A stretch of 64,000 bases of DNA from CAVZVZ01 sp963778895 (lineage in GTDB: Bacteria; Actinomycetota; Acidimicrobiia; Acidimicrobiales; Acidimicrobilacustridaceae): contig CAVZVZ010000005.1 in the NCBI GenBank assembly GCA_963778895.1, forward strand, positions 930,001 through 994,000, given 5' to 3'. The notes under the pieces are model-generated. The model ran no database searches, was not told where the DNA came from, and was given only the letters and a program-made list of their open reading frames with translations. Positions 49,945-58,542 of the stretch are shown here, one piece after another. The stretch's first letter is position 1, and each line of letters begins with the position of its first letter. Position numbers and translations under genes: made by a program.

Positions 49945-51243
49945 GTGACCCACTCGAGGCGGCGGACCCGGCAGTTCGCGATCGCGCTGACGATCGTGTC
50001 CCTGGCCGGATTCGCGGTACGGGTCGTGTACGTGTTCGCCATCGCTCCTCACACGCTCGGGTTCGACGCGATCTGGTACGAGCTGCAGTCACAGACGCTG
50101 TCGCACGGGAAGGGCTACATCGATCCCGACGCCTTCTATCGGCTCGGCCAATCGGTCTCGACCGCCAACTTCCCGCCGTTGTGGCCCGCGCTGCTCGCGG
50201 TCGCCAACCAAGTCGGCCTCGACACCGAGCACGCGCACCAGGTCGTCGGCGCAGCACTCGGGTCGATCACGATCGGGTTGACCGGCCTGATCGGTGCCCG
50301 AGTCGCCAACCGCCGCGTCGGGCTCGTTGCCGCCGCTCTGATCGCGGTCTCCCCCATCCTCATCGCCGCGGACGGGTCGCTCATGGCGGAGTCGCTGTAT
50401 GTCGCGTTGATCACGAGCGCGACGCTGGTCGCGTACCGCGCCATCGCAACGCCGTCATGGTGGTGGTTCGCGCTCCAAGGCGCACTGCTCGGTCTGGCGG
50501 CCATGGCGCGCAGCGATGCGTTGTTCGTCGCACCGCTCCTCATCGCCGCAACCGCCTGGCGCGTCGTCGGGCCGTCCAACCTACGTCGGGTCGCGCTCGG
50601 CGCGATCGCGTTGGCCATGACGGCCGTGTTGTTGGTGCCTTGGGCCGTGCGCAACGACCGCCGGATGGGTGAGCCCGTGTTGTTGTCGAGCAACTCGGGC
50701 AGCGTCATCGAAGGCGCTAACTGCGCCGGCACCTTCTACGGCCCGCTGTTCGGAGCCTGGGATGCGAGTTGTCTCTCGGTGACGCGCCGGCCCGGACAGT
50801 CCGAGCTGTCGTGGGCCGCGGCCGGCCGCCAAGCCGGCATCGACTACGCCCGCGATCATCCCGCCCGACTACCGCTCGTGGGCACGGCGCGGGTCGCTCG
50901 CGCGTGGTCTCTGTGGAATCCCGTGGATCAGGCCAACCTCGAGGCCATCGAGACGCGCAACCGCAACTGGCAGATCGCCGCGGGAGTGGTCGCGATCGCG
51001 ATGCTCGTGCTGGCGGTGCCGGGCACGGTCGTGTTGCGCCGGCGGAGGGCCGTGCTCGCCCCGCTCGTCGGCGTCGTGATCGGGGTGAGCCTGGCGGCGC
51101 TGGCCGCCAACGGCAACACGAGGTTCACGCTGGCGGCGCAGCCGGTGCTCGCGGTCGCGGTCGCGGCGTACTTGACGAGTTGGCGACGTCAGCCGAGCTC
51201 GCTACCGACAACCGAGACGAACGAGACCATCTCACCGGGGTAG
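49945..51243 (+). CDS. ArnT/PMT-like membrane glycosyltransferase (432 aa)
   Basis: The first helix (AIALTIVSLAGFAVRVVYVF) is followed by an acidic periplasmic loop (TLGFDAIWYELQSQTLSHGK) with the Asp typical of GT-C enzymes. About nine to ten hydrophobic helices follow (VGLVAAALIAVSPILIAADG, WWWFALQGALLGLAAMARSD). The length and R-S-D after the fifth helix fit PF13231/ArnT-like glycosyltransferases that use lipid-linked sugars outside the membrane. The product has no lipoprotein or sorting signal. Its last 55 bases overlap the convergent thiolase gene, which is unusual and may reflect a shifted stop. The acceptor is unknown. Confidence 0.75.
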   Translation: MTHSRRRTRQFAIALTIVSLAGFAVRVVYVFAIAPHTLGFDAIWYELQSQTLSHGKGYIDPDAFYRLGQSVSTANFPPLWPALLAVANQVGLDTEHAHQVVGAALGSITIGLTGLIGARVANRRVGLVAAALIAVSPILIAADGSLMAESLYVALITSATLVAYRAIATPSWWWFALQGALLGLAAMARSDALFVAPLLIAATAWRVVGPSNLRRVALGAIALAMTAVLLVPWAVRNDRRMGEPVLLSSNSGSVIEGANCAGTFYGPLFGAWDASCLSVTRRPGQSELSWAAAGRQAGIDYARDHPARLPLVGTARVARAWSLWNPVDQANLEAIETRNRNWQIAAGVVAIAMLVLAVPGTVVLRRRRAVLAPLVGVVIGVSLAALAANGNTRFTLAAQPVLAVAVAAYLTSWRRQPSSLPTTETNETISPG

Positions 51244-52385
51244 CCCCCGAGGTTGTGGGTCAGCGCCAGATTGCGGTCGGCGGTCGTCTCGATCTGACGG
51301 TCGTCGGGCGCTTCACCACGCAGTTGCAACCAGGCCTCGAACATCATGCGCAGGCCCGACGCGCCCACCGGGTGGCCGAAGCTCTTCAACCCTCCGTCGG
51401 GGTTGATCGGTAGCTCGCCGTGGAGATCGAACGTTCCGGCGAGCACCTCTTTCCAGGCCGTGCCCCGCTCCGTGAAACCGAGATCCTCCATCAACACCAG
51501 CTCGGTCGGGGTGAAGCAGTCGTGGACCTCGGCCATGGCGAGTTGGTGACGGGGATCGACGACACCCGCTTGGTCGTACGCATCCCGAGCGCACTGCACG
51601 ATCTCGGGGAACGTCGTGTAGTCGTAGTCGGGATCGAGGAGCCCGCTGCCGTTGCCGGCGACGAACGAAAGGGCCTTGATGTAGAGCGGCTTGTCGGTGA
51701 ATCGATGCGCGTCCTCGGCCCGCACGACCACCGCGGCGGCCGAGCCGTCGGCGACACCAGCGCAGTCGTACAAGCCCAGCGCTCCGGCCACGGCCGGCGC
51801 GGCGCACGCTTGCTCGGTGGTGATCTCGCGCCGGAACTGGGCGCGAGGATTCCGGGCGCCGTTGTAGTGGTTCTTCGACGCGATCCGGCCGAGCACCTCC
51901 TTCAGCTCCCGCTCGTCGACCCCGTACTTCTTGGCGTACGCCGGCGCGACCATCGAGAACATGGCCGCCGCGGTCAGCGTGCGCCCGGTGCCGTCGCTCG
52001 GGATCGGGAACGCGTTCAGACCCTGATAGCCCGAGTCCTTCACCTTCTCGACACCGATCGCCATCGCCATGTCGTACGCACCGCTCGCGACAGCGTACGC
52101 CGCCTGGCGCAACGCCTCGGAACCGGTGGCGCAGTAGTTCTCGACGCGCGTGACCGGCTTGCCCTGAAGCTGCAACGGCCGGGCCAACGTGATGCCGCTC
52201 ATGCCCGACTGCGCGGTGCCGAGCCAGTACGCGTCCACCGTGTCCTTGTCGACGCCGGCCGATGCAAACGTCTCTTGCGCCGCGTCGACCAACAGGTCGT
52301 CGGCGCTCTTGTCCCAGTGCTCCGTGAAGCGGGTGCAACCCATGCCGATGATCGCGACTTGGTCCTTGATGCCGTGAGAGCCCAT
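51189..52385 (-). CDS. Thiolase/lipid-transfer (SCPx-type) acetyl-CoA acetyltransferase (398 aa)
   Basis: The nucleophile is in RVENYCATGSEALRQAAYAV, the His in AMAEVHDCFTPTELVLME and the C-terminal His/Gly block in SFGHPVGASGLRMMFEAW. The N-terminus (DQVAIIGMGCTRFTEHWDKS) is typical of the SCP2/lipid-transfer thiolase group used in branched-chain and sterol side-chain breakdown. It is co-transcribed with a KAS-like/DUF35 fusion gene 11 bases upstream (AGGAGG before its ATG). In mycobacterial Ltp2 a DUF35 partner is needed for activity, so these two proteins may form a complex. It would release acetyl- or propionyl-CoA from a beta-keto or aldol substrate. Confidence 0.85.
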   Translation of the reverse strand: MGSHGIKDQVAIIGMGCTRFTEHWDKSADDLLVDAAQETFASAGVDKDTVDAYWLGTAQSGMSGITLARPLQLQGKPVTRVENYCATGSEALRQAAYAVASGAYDMAMAIGVEKVKDSGYQGLNAFPIPSDGTGRTLTAAAMFSMVAPAYAKKYGVDERELKEVLGRIASKNHYNGARNPRAQFRREITTEQACAAPAVAGALGLYDCAGVADGSAAAVVVRAEDAHRFTDKPLYIKALSFVAGNGSGLLDPDYDYTTFPEIVQCARDAYDQAGVVDPRHQLAMAEVHDCFTPTELVLMEDLGFTERGTAWKEVLAGTFDLHGELPINPDGGLKSFGHPVGASGLRMMFEAWLQLRGEAPDDRQIETTADRNLALTHNLGGYPGEMVSFVSVVGSELG

Positions 52386-52396
52386 CGGAGTCCTCC

Positions 52397-53804
52397 TCAG
52401 CCGCGAAGCGGCCGTGCCTTCCAGAAGTAGTTGTGTATGCCGTCGGCGCTGTTGAGCCGGCGAAACGTCATCTCGACCTGGCCACCGATCGCCACATCGT
52501 CTTCGTCGACGTCGGTCAACTCGATCGGCAAACGCCCCCCGCCCTCGAAATCCACGACGGCGAACACCACGGGCGGGCTCGGCGAGTACGCCAGACGATC
52601 GACCGTGAAGGTCACGATCGTCCCCTGCGCGTCGGCCATCGGGATCGGATCCATGTCGTCCACCGCGCCGCCGACCATCGACACACGCGACGGCGGAAGG
52701 TGCACGGCGCCCGACGCGCGATCACGCGAGCCGACGAAACCGAACTTCCACTCGTCGGCACGAGCCGCCGCCGACGCCGACACCCGCGCCGGTTCCGGAC
52801 GGCGAGGCGGCTCGACGGTGAGCATGCCGCGCCACGAGAGGAACTTGGCGTACCGCACCGCGCCGCCGTGTTCGATCTGCGTCGCGAGCGCCCGGCCGCT
52901 CTGATCGCGCGGCCAGCGCGTCGGTGGTGCGAACGACCACCACATCGACACCGTCGGCCATCGACACGAGTGCGAGCACCTGGCCCGGCGACGCCTGGTC
53001 GAGCATGGCCGCCGAGCGCGAGCCCCGGGTGAGCGGCACCGCATTGGCCCACTGCTTTCGTCAGGTCTTCGGCCGGCGCGTCGTCGCGGACACCGAGCTT
53101 CCGCGTGAGGCCCTTCACGGCGCGGGCATGCGGCCCGACGACCGCGACCCGATCGATCTGCTCGGCCGACACACCGGCGGCCTTGAGGGCCTCGTTCCAC
53201 GCTTGTTCGCCGAGCGGCACGTACTCGACCTCACCGAACTTCTCTTCCCACTGCTTCGTGCGACCGTCGCCGGGCGTACGCCACCGGTCGAGGAACTCGG
53301 TCGTCGCGCTGGCGCCACCGAGGTATTCGGCGACGAGCACCCCGTCGCCGTCGTCGCCTATCAGCACGGCGGCGGCACCGTCACCGCCGGCGGACTCGTC
53401 GGCGCTGCCGGGCAGACCGGTACGGATGTCGGCGGCGACGACCAAGGTCGGGCCACCACCGTCGAACGCGGCGCGCGAGGGCACCGCCACCGGAACGAAC
53501 GGCGCCGGCGAAATCGAGCGCCGGGACGTCGTGGTCGAGACGAAGCGCCGCGTGGATGGCCGTGGCGTTCGTCTTCTCGGCATAGGCCGGCTCGGTGGTG
53601 GTGAACCAGAGCGCGGCCGGCGCCACGTCGGCGGTCGCCAGGGCCAGACGGGCCGCCTCGACTGCCCATGGTGGTCGTGTCCTCGTCGTACGACGCGACG
53701 GAGCGGGTGCCCGATCCACCGCCGGACCCAAGGAAGGCTTTGATCTCGGCGCGGTCGAGTCGGCGGAACGGCACGTAGGCGCCGTGGCTCAGGATCCCTC
53801 GCAT
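52397..53804 (-). CDS. KAS III/HMG-CoA-synthase-like domain fused to DUF35 OB-fold (several frameshifts)
   Basis: The N-terminal half from ATG 53804 reads MRGILSHGAYVPFRRLDRAE, then after shifts LALATADVAPAALWFTTTEP, TNATAIHAALRLDHDVPALD and FAGAVRSGGGAL, and later VVVAADIRTGLPGSADESAG and GDGAAAVLIGDDGDGVLVAE. No cysteine sits where the thiolase nucleophile would be (FAGAVRSG), so this half may not be catalytic. The C-terminal part is a DUF35 OB fold (GTIVTFTVDRLAYSPSPPVV, FAVVDFEGGGRLPIELTDVD, VEMTFRRLNSADGIHNYFWK) whose rubredoxin-like cysteines are absent. Breaks near 53665, 53495, 53050 and 52940 look like indels. The thiolase follows by 11 bases; TACACT ends six bases before the start. 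Confidence 0.72.
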
Positions 53805-53810
53805 GCGGCG

Positions 53811-53816
53811 AGTGTA
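53811..53816 (-). promoter_or_regulatory. -10 box TACACT, leaderless promoter of the left arm
   Basis: TACACT on the minus strand ends 6 bases before ATG 53804. The operator at 53826-53842 covers the expected -35 position. Confidence 0.5.
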
Positions 53817-53825
53817 CGCGGAAAA

Positions 53826-53842
53826 CCTGACGCCTCGTCAGG
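53826..53842. promoter_or_regulatory. Operator CCTGACG-N3-CGTCAGG in the divergent gap
   Basis: A perfect 7-bp inverted repeat lies between the two leaderless promoters at a distance where it overlaps both -35 regions. The same motif with one changed end base occurs at 55133-55149 upstream of the acyl-CoA dehydrogenase gene. A single regulator, probably of the TetR type and not encoded in this window, could repress both arms. Confidence 0.6.
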
Positions 53843-53861
53843 GATGGCGAGGCGGTCGGTT

Positions 53862-53867
53862 TACGAT
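53862..53867 (+). promoter_or_regulatory. -10 box TACGAT, leaderless promoter of the right arm
   Basis: TACGAT ends 6 bases before ATG 53874. Confidence 0.5.
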
Positions 53868-53873
53868 GGCCCG

Positions 53874-55128
53874 ATGAAACTGGGCGAGATCGCGAACGCT
53901 GACGCGCAGAGCTATCCCCGACCACTCGTAGGGGTGCGCATCCTGGCCGCGGAGCAGATGCAGGCCCTGCCGTACGCAACGCAACTGCTCGCCCGACTCG
54001 GGGCCGAGGTCGTGAAGGTCGAGCATCCCGAGCACGGCGAGTCCGGCCGAGGCGCGCTGCCGGCGATGACCGATCCGAACGGGCGCCGAATCGGGGCCAC
54101 GTTCCTGCGCAACAACCTCGACAAGCGCAGCGTCGGGCTCGACCTGAAGGCGCCCGAGGGCCGCGACCTGTTCCTGCGACTGGCCGCCAACTTCGACGTG
54201 ATCGCCGAGAACTTCAAGCCCGGGACGATGGATCGCATGGGCCTCGGGTACGCCGACATCGCGGCGGTACTCCCGCGCGCGATCTATCTGTCGATCTCGG
54301 GGTTCGGCAACACCGTCGAGACGCCCTATCGACGCTGGCCGGCGTACGCCGCCATCGTCGAGGCCATGTCCGGCATCTACGACTACCGCAGTGGTCCCGA
54401 TCGGCCGCCGACCACCATCCCGGTCGGCGCGCTCGGCGACATCAGCTCCGGATTGTTCGGCGTGATCGGTGTGCTCGCCGCGCTGCGCCAGCGCGATCTG
54501 ACCGGCGAAGGCCAGTACGTCGACATCGCCATGTTCGACGCCATGATCTCGATGACCGACATCGTCACGAACTTCTGGTCGATGGGCGTGCGGCCCGGTG
54601 CCGAAGGATCGGTGGGCGTCGTGTGCGAGGGCTTCAAGGCCTCCGACGGTTACGTGGTCACCCAGATCGTCCGCGAGCCGCAGTTCGAGGCGCTGGCCGA
54701 CCTCGTCGGCCATCCCGAATGGAAGGACGACCCGCGATTCGCGACACGCGCCGGTTGGGTGACAGCACCTCGAGGACACGATCCGTCCCGCCGTCGAGGA
54801 CCTGGCTGTCGACGCGCACGAAGCTCGAGGCGTCCGAGGAGCTGACCGCGGCGGGCATCGTCGCCGGGCCCAGCAACACGGCCGCCGACGTGATCGCCGA
54901 TCCGCACGTCGCGTCGCGGACACATGCTCGTCGAGATGCCCCGCGTCGACGACGTGGACGAACCGATCCTCATCCCGGGCAACCCGGTGAAGCTGTCGAA
55001 GATGGCGGAGGGGCCCGAGACACGCGTGCCGTGGGTCGGCGAGCACACCGAGACAGTGCTTCAGGACGAGCTTGGGCCTGGACGACAGCGAGCTGGCCAA
55101 GCTGCGAGACGCCGGGGTCATCGCCTAG
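53874..55128 (+). CDS. CaiB/BaiF family CoA-transferase (frameshifted C-terminus)
   Basis: The N-terminal Rossmann-like half is intact: PLVGVRILAAEQMQALPYAT, LARLGAEVVKVEHPEHGESG, FLRNNLDKRSVGLDLKAPEG and DVIAENFKPGTMDRMGLGYA. The Asp that forms the aspartyl-CoA link probably lies in the stretch after IPVGALGD. From about 54765 three or four shifts (54765, 54915, 55071) scatter the C-terminus across frames: EASEELTAAGIVAGPSNTAA, MLVEMPRVDDVDEPILIPGN and SELAKLRDAGVIA to the stop at 55126-55128. The enzyme moves CoA between acids, here probably activating the pathway substrate. First gene of the right arm. Confidence 0.82.
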
Positions 55129-55132
55129 GATT

Positions 55133-55149
55133 TCTGACGGGTCGTCAGG
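55133..55149. promoter_or_regulatory. Second operator copy, CTGACG-N3-CGTCAG, before the acyl-CoA dehydrogenase
   Basis: TCTGACG-GGT-CGTCAGG sits between the CaiB stop (55128) and the ATG at 55165, differing from the copy at 53826 only in the spacer and the first base. Its position suggests an internal regulated promoter, though no clear -10 box lies downstream of it. Confidence 0.55.
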
Positions 55150-55164
55150 AATCAGGAGCAACCG

Positions 55165-56385
55165 ATGGATTTCGAGTTCTCGCCGGAGCAGTTGGCGTTC
55201 CTCGAGGAGGTCGAGGCCTTCCTCGACGCGAACGACGACCCGGACGTCTTCGACGTCACCCGGGAGAACATGGCGCAGATCGTCGACACACCGAAGCGGC
55301 GCGCCTTCATGAAGGAGCTCGGCCACAAGGGTTGGCTCGGCATCACGTGGCCCAAGGAGTACGGCGGCCGCGAAGGTGAGGGTGTCTACGAGTTCTTGTT
55401 GAACGAAGCCCTCGCGGGTCGCGGCGGTCCGCAGATCGGCAAGGGTGTCGGCATCATCGGCAAGACCCTCATCGCGCAGGGCAGCGACTTCCTCAAGGAG
55501 ACGTTCCTCCCGATGATCCTCGAGAACGACGTCGAGTTCGCCGTGGGCTACAGCGAACCGAACGCCGGCTCCGACGCGGCGTCGATGAAGTTGAAGGCCG
55601 TCCGCCACGAGCAGGACGGAAAGTCCGGTTGGCTCCTGAACGGTCAGAAGACGTGGACGACATCGGCCCACTTCGCCGAGTGGTACTGGCTCGGAACCCG
55701 CACCGATCCCGACAACAAGCATCGCGGCATCACGCTGATGCTCGTTCCGCTCGATCAACCGGGCGTCGAGATCCACGGCATCTGGACGATGGGCGACGAG
55801 CGCACCAACGAAGTCTTCATCAACGACGTCTTCGTCCCGGACGAGTACGTGGTCGGCGAAGTGAACAGCGGCTTCCAGTACATCAGCCAGGCCCTCGATC
55901 TCGAGCGCTTCACGATGTTCACCTTCTCGCCGATCAAGCAACGCCTCGACCTGTTGACGGACTACGTGAAGACGACGGAGCGCGACGGCGAGCCGCTGAA
56001 GGACGACGCCGTCGTTCGCGCACAGATCGCTCGCCTCCACACCGACGCCGAGGTGGCGCGGGTGATGGGGTTGAAGGTCGTCGCCGAATCGGTGAAGGGC
56101 GAGCGCGAAACCAAGGCGACCGGCAAGCCACATCCGCCTCCGACGATCGAGTCGTCGGAGTACAAGCTCTTCGCGACCGAGTTCTCGCGTCGGCTGGCCA
56201 ACGCGGCCATGGACATCGCCGGGCCCGGGAGCCAACTACGAGTGCACACCGAGGACGCACCGATGAAGGGGCGGTCCGAGTCGACGTACCGCTACACGGT
56301 GATCGACACCATCGGAGGCGGCGCCTCGGAGATCCAGAAGAACATCATCGCCCGACGCGGGCTCGGGCTCCCCAAGAACTTCTGA
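55165..56385 (+). CDS. Acyl-CoA dehydrogenase, FadE29-like (406 aa)
   Basis: The protein starts MDFEFSPEQLAFLEEVEAFL and has VEFAVGYSEPNAGSDAASMK (FAD/substrate loop), WLLNGQKTWTTSAHFAEWYW and LERFTMFTFSPIKQRLDLLT. The C-terminal end is YRYTVIDTIGGGASEIQKNI followed by IARRGLGLPKNF. The IGGGASEIQ ending and the divergent middle are typical of one subunit of the heterotetrameric dehydrogenases of sterol side-chain pathways. The partner would be the second dehydrogenase at 58543. GGAG precedes the ATG by seven bases. CaiB2 follows after three bases. Confidence 0.88.
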   Translation: MDFEFSPEQLAFLEEVEAFLDANDDPDVFDVTRENMAQIVDTPKRRAFMKELGHKGWLGITWPKEYGGREGEGVYEFLLNEALAGRGGPQIGKGVGIIGKTLIAQGSDFLKETFLPMILENDVEFAVGYSEPNAGSDAASMKLKAVRHEQDGKSGWLLNGQKTWTTSAHFAEWYWLGTRTDPDNKHRGITLMLVPLDQPGVEIHGIWTMGDERTNEVFINDVFVPDEYVVGEVNSGFQYISQALDLERFTMFTFSPIKQRLDLLTDYVKTTERDGEPLKDDAVVRAQIARLHTDAEVARVMGLKVVAESVKGERETKATGKPHPPPTIESSEYKLFATEFSRRLANAAMDIAGPGSQLRVHTEDAPMKGRSESTYRYTVIDTIGGGASEIQKNIIARRGLGLPKNF

Positions 56386-56388
56386 GCC

Positions 56389-57558
56389 GTGACCTCTCCT
56401 GCGCTCGACGGCATCACGGTGCTCGACTTCTCGACGGTCGGACCCGCGGCGCGCGCCTCGCGCATGCTCAGCGACTACGGCGCAACGGTGATCAAGATCG
56501 GTGCCGTGCCACGCGCCGGCGCGGTGCAGATCACTCCCCCGTTCTACGCGTACAGCGGTCATCGCGACATGAAGCGCATCCAGCTCGATCTCAAGGCGCC
56601 GGCCGGGCGCGGCGCGTTCCTGCGTCTGGCCGAGTCGGCGGACGTCGTGCTCGAGAGCTTCCGACCGGGCGTCGTCGACCGCCTCGGCGTCGGCTACGGC
56701 GACGTGCGGTCGGTGAATCCCGGCATCGTCTACTGCTCGACCAGCGGCTACGGCCAGACCGGTCCCCACGCCCAATGGGCCGGCCATGACGTCAACTACC
56801 TGGCGGTCGGCGGCTATCTCGACTGCAGCGAGCGAGCACCCGGCGGCAAACCACCGCTGCCCGGGCGCCACGGTGGCGGACATCGCGGCCGGCGGCATGC
56901 AGGCGGTGATGGCGATCACGACCGCGCTCGTCCGCAAGGGTCGCACCGGAGAAGGTGCCTACCTCGACGTGTCGATCGCCGACGGCGTGCTGGCCATGAT
57001 GGGTCTCTACATCGACGAGTACCTGGCGACGGGGACCGAGCCGGGTCCCGGGCACTACATCCTCACCGGGCGCTACGCGTGTTACGACACGTACGCGTGC
57101 GCCGACGACAAGTGGGTGGCGGTCGGCGCGATCGAGCCGCCGTTCTTCGCGAACCTCTGCCGGTTGCTGGATTGTGAGAAGTGGTCGGGCCACCAGCTCG
57201 ACGACGATGTGCAGGACCAGATCCGAGCGGACTTCCGCGCCGCGTTCGCGACCCGCGCTCGTGACGAATGGGTCCGCGACCTCGGGCCCGCCGACACGTG
57301 TGTGGCGCCGGTGTACTCCGTGGCCGAGCTGGTCGACGACGACCAGGTGCGAGCCCGCGGCCTGATCGTCGAGGCCTCACACGAGACCGAGGGCGCGTTC
57401 CGCCAGCTCGGCACGGTGCTCGCCGGGACCGACACCGAGCGGTCGTCGTTCGAGGTCCGCGACGGCGGCGCGCACCGACACCGACGCGTTGCTCTGCCGG
57501 CGCGGGTACGCACCGAGGAGCCATCGCGTCGTTGCAACAGGAAGGAGTGGTGGGATGA
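56389..57558 (+). CDS. CaiB/BaiF family CoA-transferase, second copy (frameshifted)
   Basis: From GTG 56389 the protein reads GITVLDFSTVGPAARASRML, SDYGATVIKIGAVPRAGAVQ, RDMKRIQLDLKAPAGRGAFL and SFRPGVVDRLGVGYGDVRSV. After a shift near 56865 it continues ADIAAGGMQAVMAITTALVR, RKGRTGEGAYLDVSIADGVL and CVAPVYSVAELVDDDQVRAR. Two more shifts near 57480 and 57522 lead to the natural end, IASLQQEGVVG, at 57558. Two CaiB proteins in one operon may form a heteromer or act on different steps. The stop overlaps the start of the MaoC gene as ATGA. Confidence 0.82.
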
Positions 57559-58072
57559 CCGTCGTGGACGATCTCCGGCCGACGTAGCCGAGCTGATCGG
57601 CGTCGTGCAGTACGAGGAGCGCGGGGAGTTCCCCGTGGAGCAGGGCTACATCTGGACGAGCTGCGCGTCGGTCGAGAACGGCAATCCCCTGTTCTGGGAC
57701 GCCGAAACCGCGGCGACCGTCACGGACGGGCCGATCGCACCGCCGACGATGTTGTCGGTGTGGTTCCGACCCCATCACTGGTCGCCCGACCGAGCCGAAC
57801 AGGCGCTGCCACTCCAGGTGCACTTCGACCTGAAGGAACGCTTCGGCCTCCCCGAGGCAGTGATGACCGACAACACGATCGTGTTCCACGAGCCCGTGCG
57901 ACCCGGTGATCTGCTGCGAACCCAGCAGATCCTCCGATCGGTCAGCGGTCCGAAGACCACGAAGCTCGGCACCGGCCGTTTCTGGGTGATCGACGTGGAG
58001 TACTTCAACCAGCGCGACGAGCTCGTCGGCGTGGAGAGCTACACCGGCTTCGGCTATCGGAGGGGCGAATGA
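57555..58072 (+). CDS. MaoC-like dehydratase, ChsH2 N-domain type (one frameshift)
   Basis: ATG 57555, coupled by ATGA to the CaiB stop and preceded by GGAAGGAG, gives MTVVDDL. After a shift near 57578 the hot-dog domain reads VAELIGVVQYEERGEFPVEQ, WTSCASVENGNPLFWDAETA, DGPIAPPTMLSVWFRPHHWS, TIVFHEPVRPGDLLRTQQIL and ELVGVESYTGFGYRRGE. This is the FAS1-like MaoC domain that, in mycobacterial ChsH2, is fused to DUF35; here no DUF35 is attached. Heterodimeric hydration of an enoyl-CoA with the next gene product is the likely role. Confidence 0.78.
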
Positions 58073-58533
58073 TCCTCGACGATGTGCACGAGGGCGACGC
58101 GTTGCCGACGCTGCGCTACGACGTGAGCGCGACCACGATCGTGCTCGGCGCCTTGGCGGCGCGTGACTGGCGGCCGATGCACCACGACTACGACTTCGCC
58201 GTGAACCGCAACGGAACCCAGGACATCTTCATGAACACGCCCAACCAAGCGGCGTGGTTCGAGCGGTACATCACCGACTGGACGGGGCCGACCGGCCGGC
58301 TCGGACGGATGAAGTTCCGGATGAAGGGTTCGGTGTTCCCGGGCGACACGATGGCGCTCGATGCCGCCGTGCAGGACGTCGAGGTGGACGAGGCCGGCTG
58401 CGGATGGGTCGAGCTGTTGGTGTCGCTCACCGTGGACGGCGACGTGAAGACCGATTGCTCGGCGCGAGTCGCCGTTCCGACCACGACCGAGGACAACCCC
58501 TGGCGCCGACGCGGCGACCAGTGGCAGCCGTAG
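58069..58533 (+). CDS. MaoC-like dehydratase, ChsH1 type (154 aa)
   Basis: The hot-dog fold starts MILDDVHEGDALPTLRYDVS. RDWRPMHHDYDFAVNRNG carries the catalytic Asp/His of the MaoC hydratase motif, and NTPNQAAWFERYITDWTGPT and FRMKGSVFPGDTMALDAAVQ follow. The start overlaps the preceding MaoC stop by ATGA, which fits co-translation of a heterodimer like ChsH1-ChsH2. The next gene begins nine bases after its stop. Intact. Confidence 0.82.
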   Translation: MILDDVHEGDALPTLRYDVSATTIVLGALAARDWRPMHHDYDFAVNRNGTQDIFMNTPNQAAWFERYITDWTGPTGRLGRMKFRMKGSVFPGDTMALDAAVQDVEVDEAGCGWVELLVSLTVDGDVKTDCSARVAVPTTTEDNPWRRRGDQWQP

Positions 58534-58542
58534 GAGCGACCG

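Noticed and set aside
54970..56235. Long minus-strand frame opposite the CaiB/acyl-CoA dehydrogenase genes
   Set aside because: Shadow frame; residues are typical antisense Arg/Asp/Val-rich text without motifs.
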